Below the pieces are notes generated by a model, which was not told the origin of the DNA, ran no database searches, and saw only the letters and a program-made list of their open reading frames with translations. DNA of 7,043 nt. It comes from Gammaproteobacteria bacterium (GTDB lineage: Bacteria > Pseudomonadota > Gammaproteobacteria > Pseudomonadales > Azotimanducaceae). The stretch spans positions 1 to 7,043 of the forward strand of contig QIDL01000302.1 of assembly GCA_003228415.1 (NCBI GenBank), written 5' to 3'. Of the stretch, positions 1 to 5,060 are shown one piece after another. Numbering within the stretch: the first letter of the stretch is position 1; every line of letters starts with the position of its first letter. The translations under genes and the position numbers were made by a program.

Positions 1-1064
1 TCTTCGCCATCGAATATCAAATCCAGCTTGAACTGGCCGTCTTTGACCTGAGGGTAAATCTTGTTGACCGTCAGCGTGTAGCGCTCGCGGTCCCGGTCGA
101 AATGAGCAGCCTGACCGATATCAACCCGGTTCAGATAGAACTCATCGATCTCGACCCGCAGTTTGAAGTCGTCCGGGTCATCGATCTGACCGAGCCTGCC
201 ACCACGTTGAATGCTCTGGCCAACCTCCACATCAAAGCCGGACAGTTTGCCGTCCACCGGTGCTTGTACATTGAGGGCATCGAGATTCTCACGGGCAAGT
301 AACAGGTTCTGTTCGAGCTGTGTGGCCGAGGTCTTCAGAAACTCGAGCTGGGTCTCCTGCAGCCGCGCATCCGTTGCCTGACTTTCAAGAGTGACCGCGC
401 GGCGGTTCCCGTAGTACACCAGTTCATCGCCGGCATCCTCGAGTTGGCTCCTGGCTGCAACACCCGCAGTGTCGAGATTGGTAAATCTTTCTACCTGTCG
501 GGTCAGTCTTTTGATCTGATATTCGATCTCCACCAGATTACGCTTGTGCTGCAGGCGATTCTGTTCCAATTGCAGTTCTATGGTACGCATATTGTTGAGT
601 TGCTCGGTAACCATCGTTTCGTTGCGAGTGACATCGAGGTAGAGAGTGGTGTTGTTGAGAACCACCAGCAGATCACCGGCTTTGACCATGGCGCCATCGT
701 CCACCAGGCGTTTTTCCACCTGGCCACCTTCGATTACATCCAGATAGACCGTCTTTCTTGGTGTGACGCGACCGCGAATCGGAATGAAGTCTTCGAACAG
801 CCCTTCGGTTACCTTCGAGACGACCAGTCGGCTGTTCTCGATCACCAGCGAGCGACCGCTGGCCTGATCATAGAGAAACCAGCCAATCAGGGACGCGACC
901 GCAATTGCCAACCCGGCAATGGCCAGGGGTTGCAGAGGCAAACCACGTTTCTCAATGATTCGGTCCATTGCTGCGCCAGACCCGGCACCGGGACCCGTGC
1001 CGGAGCCGCCACCCGTTACCGATACGGGACGGGGTTTGTTTGCAGGCTGTTCGCTGGCGGTCAT
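1..1064 (-). CDS. HlyD-family periplasmic adaptor (membrane fusion protein) of an efflux/export system, C-terminus cut by window edge
   Basis: Reading the minus strand from the ATG at 1064 gives 354 uninterrupted codons to the window edge. The protein links an inner-membrane transporter to the periplasm or an outer-membrane channel. A polar cytosolic tail (1-42) carries a Gly/Ser-rich stretch at about 18-31. One membrane anchor follows at about 46-65. The first lipoyl/barrel-sandwich half is near 94-141 (VEKRLVDDGAMVKAGDLLVVL). A long Gln/Glu/Leu-rich alpha-hairpin runs about 142-262, and the second lipoyl half about 266-294 (VQAPVDGKLSGFDVEVGQSI). The beta-barrel then begins and is cut. This order is diagnostic of RND/ABC/HlyD adaptors. 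No clear Shine-Dalgarno precedes the start; the next in-frame ATG (codon 33) has none either and would drop only the tail. A sigma-54 promoter lies directly upstream. The transporter should follow beyond the left edge; an ABC (MacB-like) type is inference, and an RND partner is possible. Confidence 0.93.
   Translation of the reverse strand, partial: MTASEQPANKPRPVSVTGGGSGTGPGAGSGAAMDRIIEKRGLPLQPLAIAGLAIAVASLIGWFLYDQASGRSLVIENSRLVVSKVTEGLFEDFIPIRGRVTPRKTVYLDVIEGGQVEKRLVDDGAMVKAGDLLVVLNNTTLYLDVTRNETMVTEQLNNMRTIELQLEQNRLQHKRNLVEIEYQIKRLTRQVERFTNLDTAGVAARSQLEDAGDELVYYGNRRAVTLESQATDARLQETQLEFLKTSATQLEQNLLLARENLDALNVQAPVDGKLSGFDVEVGQSIQRGGRLGQIDDPDDFKLRVEIDEFYLNRVDIGQAAHFDRDRERYTLTVNKIYPQVKDGQFKLDLIFDGE
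982..1003. repeat. GC-rich inverted repeat (7-bp perfect arms, 8-base loop) inside the adaptor's N-terminal coding region
   Basis: The arms CCGGCAC (982-988) and GTGCCGG (997-1003) are exact reverse complements, and the loop could add two further G-C pairs. On the mRNA the hairpin lies about 60-80 bases after the adaptor start codon, in the part encoding the Gly/Ser-rich tail. No T-run follows, so it is not a canonical terminator. It may be a by-product of Gly-rich codons rather than a functional element. Confidence 0.5.
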
Positions 1065-1104
1065 GTTTGAAACTGGCCGTATGGCTTTCGTTACCGACGT
1101 TCAG

Positions 1105-1119
1105 GCAAACACTGTGCCA
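1105..1119 (-). promoter_or_regulatory. Sigma-54 (RpoN) -24/-12 promoter driving the adaptor gene
   Basis: The minus strand reads TGGCAC, then AGTGT, then TTGC. This matches the core sigma-54 consensus TGGCAC-N5-TTGC at every fixed position and keeps exactly ten bases between the invariant GG and GC. It is preceded by T, as in the extended consensus. A transcript starting about 12 bases past the GC would begin near 1093, leaving a leader of about 29 bases before the adaptor ATG at 1064. The gene for a sigma-54-type activator lies immediately on the other side, which makes a chance match much less likely. Start-site position and activity are inferred. Confidence 0.85.
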
Positions 1120-1170
1120 ATCTTATAACCATTTGTTTTAGCTGATTTTTTTGTCAGGCCGGAGAGAAAC

Positions 1171-1184
1171 CACTGGAGACAGTG
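1171..1184. promoter_or_regulatory. Dyad element 1 (CACTG-N4-CAGTG), possible enhancer site for the adjacent response regulator
   Basis: Two exact 5-bp arms, CACTG (1171-1175) and CAGTG (1180-1184), are separated by GAGA. The centre is about 24 bp from that of the neighbouring dyad at 1189-1214 and about 85 bp upstream of the inferred sigma-54 transcription start. Regulators with a Fis-type helix-turn-helix bind dyads as dimers, often in pairs. The two elements are not clearly the same sequence, so common ownership is uncertain. Confidence 0.4.
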
Positions 1185-1188
1185 CTCG

Positions 1189-1214
1189 ATTTCGAACACA
1201 TTGGTGTACGATAT
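1189..1214. promoter_or_regulatory. Dyad element 2, 26-bp imperfect palindrome, candidate upstream activating sequence
   Basis: Nine of thirteen base pairs around a centre at 1201/1202 are complementary. The core is ACAC (1196-1199) facing GTGT (1204-1207), flanked by TCG (1192-1194) facing CGA (1209-1211) and AT facing AT at the outer ends. It lies about 108 bp upstream of the inferred sigma-54 start, within the usual range for enhancer-binding activators, and between the promoter and the regulator gene. It could also allow the regulator to control its own operon. Binding is inferred. Confidence 0.5.
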
Positions 1215-1267
1215 CGGACAGTTCCGTTCCGAAAGGCGGCTGGATGGCGATCGAGTGAACACCAACA

Positions 1268-2686
1268 ATGACAATGGCTGCTGAGCCAGCCGCGATGGCT
1301 GCTGAACCGGTCGCCATCCTCATCGTCGACGACGATGAGGACATTCTGACGGCCCTCAAGCTGCTGCTGAAACGCCACTACGCGCGGGTAGATACCTGCG
1401 ACGACCCCGCACTGATTCCCGAGCGGATGTCCGCAATCGAGTATGCCGCCATTTTACTGGACATGAATTTCGGTCCCGGCGCCTCCAGTGGTGAGGAAGG
1501 CTTTCAGTGGCTACAGCGCATTCTCGACGAGGATCCCGACGCGGTAGTGGTACTGATTACCGCTCATGGAGGAGTGGAGGTCGCGGTGGATGCCATGAAG
1601 CTTGGTGCTACGGACTTCGTTTCCAAGCCCTGGCAGAACGAGAAGCTCGTCGCGACCCTCTCCGCTGCGGTAAAACTAAGGCAAACCCGCTCGGAAGCCA
1701 GCCGCCTCAAGCAGACCAATCGAGTGCTGGCCGGAGTAGCAAGCGCACCGAAACAACCCATGCTGGGAAGCTCCGAAGCAATGAAGTGGGTACTCTCCAT
1801 GATTGCACGAGCCGCGCCAACTGACGCCAACGTGCTCCTGCTCGGCGAAAACGGTACCGGCAAAGAGCTGGCAGCGCGTGCTGTGCATCTTGAATCCAAC
1901 CGAAGAGACCAGGCCTTCGTTGCGGTTGATCTGGGTGCAATTTCCGAGACCTTGTTTGAATCCGAACTATTTGGACACGTGAAGGGCGCCTTCACCGACG
2001 CCAAACGGGATAGCGTCGGCCGCTTTCAGGCTGCAAACGGCGGCACGCTGTTTCTCGACGAGGTTGGCAACGTTCCCCTCTACCTGCAGGCTAAACTGCT
2101 TTCAGTCCTCGAGCAGCGCCAGGTCCAGCCGGTAGGCTCAATCAAACCTGTGGACATAAATGTCCGAGTCGTCGCTGCTACCAATCTTTCCAAGGCGCAA
2201 CTCAACGACGAAGACCGCTTCCGCCAGGACCTGCTTTTCAGGTTGAATACGGTTGAGATTACTCTTCCTCCGCTCCGGGAACGGCGCGATGACATCCCGG
2301 CGATCGCAGAATACTACGCGGATTTCTATGCTCGTAAATACGGCAGGGAACTCAAAACCTTCAGTCCAGAAGCCATTCAGGCACTGATCGCATACGACTG
2401 GCCCGGCAACATTCGCGCGCTTCGACACGCACTCGAGCGAGCTGTGATCCTCTCTGAAGAGGACGTTTTCGGCGTCGGCGACTTTCAAATTGATGGCACT
2501 CCGAATCCCGCTGGCACGACGGCCGTCGATGACCAGGCTGATGCCGAACTCAATCTCGAAAAGCTCGAGAGGAAAGCCATCCAACGTGCTCTGGGTAGAA
2601 ATCGCTACAACATCTCTCATGCAGCAAAGGATCTCGGTCTTACCCGTGCTGCGCTTTATCGCAGGATGGAAAAGCATGGGCTTTGA
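1268..2686 (+). CDS. NtrC-type sigma-54-dependent response regulator (REC - AAA+ - Fis HTH)
   Basis: This 472-residue protein has the full NtrC layout. The receiver domain (about 15-135) has the acidic pocket at D21-D23, phospho-acceptor D65, T98 and K120. The AAA+ domain (about 165-395) shows Walker A GENGTGKE (193-200), Walker B GGTLFLDE (258-265), an FRQDLLFRL arginine-finger region (318-326) and WPGNIRALRHALERAV (378-393, sensor II region). The sigma-54-contacting loop reads GAFTDA (240-245) instead of GAFTGA. A Fis-type helix-turn-helix ends the protein (about 426-472). It should act as a phosphorylation-controlled ATPase that opens sigma-54 promoters. TGA at 1256-1258 limits extension, and in-frame ATGs at 1268, 1274 and 1295 all lack a strong Shine-Dalgarno, so the exact start is open by up to nine codons. 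It is co-transcribed with the overlapping kinase gene and divergent from its likely target. Ala384 replaces the Glu usual in WPGNxREL. Confidence 0.95.
   Translation: MTMAAEPAAMAAEPVAILIVDDDEDILTALKLLLKRHYARVDTCDDPALIPERMSAIEYAAILLDMNFGPGASSGEEGFQWLQRILDEDPDAVVVLITAHGGVEVAVDAMKLGATDFVSKPWQNEKLVATLSAAVKLRQTRSEASRLKQTNRVLAGVASAPKQPMLGSSEAMKWVLSMIARAAPTDANVLLLGENGTGKELAARAVHLESNRRDQAFVAVDLGAISETLFESELFGHVKGAFTDAKRDSVGRFQAANGGTLFLDEVGNVPLYLQAKLLSVLEQRQVQPVGSIKPVDINVRVVAATNLSKAQLNDEDRFRQDLLFRLNTVEITLPPLRERRDDIPAIAEYYADFYARKYGRELKTFSPEAIQALIAYDWPGNIRALRHALERAVILSEEDVFGVGDFQIDGTPNPAGTTAVDDQADAELNLEKLERKAIQRALGRNRYNISHAAKDLGLTRAALYRRMEKHGL
1274..1315 (+). repeat. Imperfect 21-bp tandem duplication covering two candidate start codons of the response regulator
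   Basis: The units 1274-1294 and 1295-1315 both begin ATGGCTGCTGA and continue with a Glu-Pro pair, so the protein reads MAAEPAA then MAAEPVA. They match at 16 of 21 bases. The second unit runs directly into the first strand of the receiver domain, so the first looks like an added N-terminal extension. The effect is inferred to be neutral, or a change in start-site choice. Confidence 0.6.
2663..2666 (+). promoter_or_regulatory. Shine-Dalgarno (AGGA) that sets the histidine kinase start inside the regulator gene
   Basis: AGGA ends nine bases before the ATG at 2676 and lies within the last codons of the response regulator. A much earlier in-frame ATG at 2490 would add 62 residues that merely translate the regulator's reading region out of frame and resemble nothing. 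The protein starting at 2676 begins a few residues before a membrane helix, as expected for a sensor kinase. Confidence 0.6.
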
Positions 2687-4028
2687 AAAGTTCGGTCTGC
2701 TCGTCAGCATCCGGCTGGTGATGATCATGGTCGTGTTGGCGGTCGCCGGGTTCCTGCTCATCTCTCCAGGCTATCCGGCAGCCACACTACTTACTCTGGG
2801 GTTGGCCGGCATTCTGACCGTTGAGGTCGTTCGCTACGTCTCCAAAACGAACCAGGAAGTAGCGCGTTTCCTGAGTGCTGTCCGTTACGCAGATTTTGGT
2901 CAAAGATTCGAATTCACCGGTCTGGGAGCTGGTTTCAGCGAGCTGGGAGAAACATTTACGCAAATTCTAGATCGGTTTCGAGATGACAGAAGACAACAGG
3001 AAGGCGAGCTGCGGCACTTGAAGGCACTGCTGGAGCATGTTCCTGTTCCGTTGATCTCCGTGTACGCCGATCAGCGCATCGTGCTCTGGAATAATGCCGC
3101 ACGAAGGCTGTTCGGTAAGGTTCAAATCGAACGACTGGCGGATCTGAATCCATTTGGTGCTGATCTGCCAGGAAAAATAATGGCCATCCAGCCAGAAGCG
3201 CGCGCCCTGGCGACCATCACCATGGATGGCATGGAGCAAAGTCTCAGCATCTCGGCCAGCGAAATTACCACAGCCTCGAGCACCGAACGTCTGTTCAGCC
3301 TCCAGAACATCCAGACCGAACTGGATGGCATGCAGCTGAGCGCCTGGCAGGATCTGGTGCGGGTGCTGACCCACGAGATCATGAACTCTATTACACCGGT
3401 GACATCACTCGCGAAAACCGCGGTGGATCTGGTTGACGATGTGAGCCGTAAATTATCGGATCAGAGCGAACTGGTGGCCGAATTGAAGGACGTCAAGGAC
3501 GCCGTGAACACGGTCGCGCGCCGATCTGACGGCATGATGGATTTCGTCTCCAGCTATCAACGCCTGCTGCGTCTACCTGATCCCAAAATGTCACGCTTCA
3601 AGCTGGACGAGCTGTTTGCGGATGTGACCAGAATGGCCACGGTGGATTGGCCCGGAGCCGGGCTCGCCCTCGAGGCCCGGGTCGAGCCCAGCAAACTCGA
3701 CCTCTATGCGGATCGACAGATGGTGGAACAGGTACTGATCAATCTCCTGCAAAACAGCCAGCATGCGTTGGAGGGTATGGCCAACGGTGAGGTAACACTA
3801 GCGGGCCGGCTGAACAAAAGAGGCCATGTGACCATTGAAGTGACCGACAACGGCCCGGGCATAGATGACGATGTGGCTGCCAGGATGTTCGTGCCTTTCT
3901 ATACGACTCGCAAGGAAGGCAGCGGGGTTGGACTCGCCTTGAGTCGGCAGATTATGAATGCTCACGGCGGTACCATCTCATTCGCAAATGGCAGCGATGG
4001 TGGCGCCCGCTTCTCGCTGGCTTTCTGA
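2676..4028 (+). CDS. Membrane sensor histidine kinase with PAS-like domain (NtrY-like class), partner of the upstream regulator
   Basis: This 450-residue inner-membrane kinase should autophosphorylate and pass phosphate to the NtrC-type regulator encoded just before it; the genes overlap by 11 bases. Two hydrophobic helices (about 8-29 and 35-52) are separated by only five or so residues, so there is essentially no periplasmic sensor domain. A juxtamembrane linker (about 53-108) follows, then a PAS-like fold (about 112-210, with the typical ISVYADQRIVLWNNAARRLF). The H-box is LTHEIMNSITPV with phospho-accepting H233. The ATPase domain shows the N-box NLLQN (356-360), G1 DNGPG (391-395), the F-box region FVPFYTT (405-411) and G2 GSGVGLAL (415-422), so all catalytic motifs are intact. 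The start at 2676 is preferred over 2490 because it has a ribosome-binding site and the upstream extension carries no domain. Overlap suggests translational coupling and near-equal expression. The signal is unknown; the exporter context suggests membrane stress or an exported compound (inference). Confidence 0.94.
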   Translation: MGFEKFGLLVSIRLVMIMVVLAVAGFLLISPGYPAATLLTLGLAGILTVEVVRYVSKTNQEVARFLSAVRYADFGQRFEFTGLGAGFSELGETFTQILDRFRDDRRQQEGELRHLKALLEHVPVPLISVYADQRIVLWNNAARRLFGKVQIERLADLNPFGADLPGKIMAIQPEARALATITMDGMEQSLSISASEITTASSTERLFSLQNIQTELDGMQLSAWQDLVRVLTHEIMNSITPVTSLAKTAVDLVDDVSRKLSDQSELVAELKDVKDAVNTVARRSDGMMDFVSSYQRLLRLPDPKMSRFKLDELFADVTRMATVDWPGAGLALEARVEPSKLDLYADRQMVEQVLINLLQNSQHALEGMANGEVTLAGRLNKRGHVTIEVTDNGPGIDDDVAARMFVPFYTTRKEGSGVGLALSRQIMNAHGGTISFANGSDGGARFSLAF

Positions 4029-4141
4029 TTGGCACGTGACGCGTTCATGCCTTCGTCGCCCGCATAGTGGAAGCGACTACGTCCGCCACCATGAAGAAAC
4101 AAGCCATCGAGACAGAGGCAGAATTTTTTTGGAGACCCTGC

Positions 4142-4948
4142 TCAGCCGACATCGAATTCATGGTCATAGGCGCGACAGGCATTCTCACGTAGAAACAACG
4201 GCAGCACATTCTCCCGCAACCCGAGCGCTTCCACTTCCGCCCGCCCGCGATCCCAGTCAATGGTGGGATACTCGGTACCGAACATCATCTTTTCCCGGCC
4301 GCGGGTGTTGATGAACTGCACGAAGTTGTCCGGCCAGTATTTCGGTGCAACCGCGCAGCAGGACATGTATACATGATCCCAATGGGCGATCGTTGAAATA
4401 GCCTCGTCCACCCAGGGCTGGCCGCAGTGCGTCATAATCAGTCGCAGCTCCTGGAAGTGAAACGCCACCTCATCGTAGTGAACGGGGTTCTGTACATGCC
4501 CTGGCTTTCTAGGCCCCGGCATGCCGGTGTTCATGGACACCGCGATATCGAGTTCCAGCGCTTTCACATAGAAAGGCCAGTACACACGGTCGGTGGGTGG
4601 CAAGGTGTAGCGAAACGGTGGGATGCGTAAACATCGCACCCCATACTCGCCGTGATAGGCCACGACTTTCTCGATCTCCTTGAAGCCGTTGAGCGGGTTG
4701 ACGATCATGGCAGGCAGGATTTTTTTCGGGTATTGGGCATGCGCGCGGCCAACCCAATCGGCATGTTCCGGCTCCATGATCGAAATCACACAGGCGCCGA
4801 TCCCCGCCGCATCGAGCTGCTCCAGCAGCGCTTCGGCGGAGTCGATCCTGGGTCGGTCGGCAATGTTTTTGAAGAGATAGCCCAGACCACCATCGCCTGG
4901 GTTCAAGAAACTGGAATTGACGAGAGAGTCAACGGCTCTTTCCTTCAT
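4142..4948 (-). CDS. Amidohydrolase-2 family protein (ACMSD/resorcylate-decarboxylase-like TIM barrel) with altered metal site
   Basis: This 268-residue, probably cytoplasmic protein belongs to the amidohydrolase-2 group, whose members hydrolyse or decarboxylate small, often aromatic or lactone, compounds. Supporting segments are the early strand with VDSLVN (6-11), the AGIGACVIS strand (48-56), a GVRCLRIPP segment (103-111), SMNTGMPGPRKPG (138-150), MTHCGQPWVDEAI (172-184, with conserved H174) and MMFGTEYPTIDWDR (221-234). In most relatives the N-terminus reads D-x-H-x-H and the late motif has Asp (FGTDYP or FGSDFP). Here the two His positions are Leu9 and Asn11, and the Asp position is Glu226, so classical metal binding is doubtful. 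The start at 4948 is well supported: AGGA lies eight bases upstream and an in-frame TAG lies 11 codons further back, so the His pair was not lost by choosing too late a start. It is divergent from the TonB-dependent receptor, suggesting a shared substrate. The precise reaction is not identifiable. Confidence 0.88.
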   Translation of the reverse strand: MKERAVDSLVNSSFLNPGDGGLGYLFKNIADRPRIDSAEALLEQLDAAGIGACVISIMEPEHADWVGRAHAQYPKKILPAMIVNPLNGFKEIEKVVAYHGEYGVRCLRIPPFRYTLPPTDRVYWPFYVKALELDIAVSMNTGMPGPRKPGHVQNPVHYDEVAFHFQELRLIMTHCGQPWVDEAISTIAHWDHVYMSCCAVAPKYWPDNFVQFINTRGREKMMFGTEYPTIDWDRGRAEVEALGLRENVLPLFLRENACRAYDHEFDVG

Positions 4949-4956
4949 GCTTTGAT

Positions 4957-4960
4957 TCCT
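4957..4960 (-). promoter_or_regulatory. Shine-Dalgarno (AGGA) of the amidohydrolase gene
   Basis: The minus strand reads AGGA followed by eight bases and the ATG at 4948. This spacing is good for a proteobacterial ribosome-binding site. It fixes the start and shows that the short, His-less N-terminus is the intended one. Confidence 0.7.
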
Positions 4961-5011
4961 GTCAACAATGGTAGCGAAATACTATCGCCGCTCCCCCGCA
5001 TTAAATGGTTT

Positions 5012-5022
5012 TTGCCAGGCAA
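5012..5022. promoter_or_regulatory. Short perfect palindrome (TTGCC-A-GGCAA) in the divergent amidohydrolase/receptor intergenic region
   Basis: Five-base exact arms flank a single central A, about 39 bp before the receptor start and about 63 bp before the amidohydrolase start. A dimeric regulator bound here could control both divergent genes. The element is short enough to arise by chance, no regulator gene lies next to it, and no convincing -35/-10 pair could be assigned in the 112-bp region on either strand. Confidence 0.3.
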
Positions 5023-5050
5023 CGGAGGTAGAGTCAATCCGATCGAAACT

Positions 5051-5056
5051 GGAGAG
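5051..5056 (+). promoter_or_regulatory. Shine-Dalgarno (GGAGAG) of the TonB-dependent receptor gene
   Basis: GGAGAG ends four bases before the ATG at 5061, a strong and well-placed site. It selects this ATG, which is followed directly by a signal peptide, over the later in-frame ATG at codon 17. Confidence 0.75.
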
Positions 5057-5060
5057 TCTC

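Noticed and set aside
444..1070. A 208-codon rightward open frame opposite the adaptor gene
   Set aside because: It is antisense to a clear HlyD-type protein, has no recognisable domain and no ribosome-binding site; it is a shadow of the real gene's codon usage.
1124..1129. TATAAC as a -10 box for the regulator operon
   Set aside because: It matches five of six bases but no acceptable -35 lies 16-18 bp upstream, and it sits beside the sigma-54 element; too weak to list as a promoter.
2490..2675. N-terminal extension of the histidine kinase from an earlier in-frame ATG
   Set aside because: The extra 62 residues overlap the regulator's coding sequence out of frame and carry no domain; the ATG at 2676 has AGGA upstream and leads straight into the membrane helix.
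2138..2761. A 207-codon leftward open frame across the regulator/kinase junction
   Set aside because: Both genes on the other strand are complete with all motifs, and this frame resembles no protein family.
4029..4046. TTGGCAC after the kinase stop as a second sigma-54 promoter
   Set aside because: The -24 half is perfect but there is no GC at the required ten-base spacing after the GG, and it points into the end of a convergent gene.
4029..4141. A bidirectional terminator between the convergent kinase and amidohydrolase genes
   Set aside because: A run of seven T at 4124-4130 has no stem before it, and the short arms GTCGC/GCGAC have a 13-base loop with no following T-run, so no terminator could be supported.
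4960..4965. A perfect TTGACA -35 hexamer on the minus strand before the amidohydrolase
   Set aside because: It ends only about a dozen bases before the start codon, so its -10 and transcription start would fall inside the gene.
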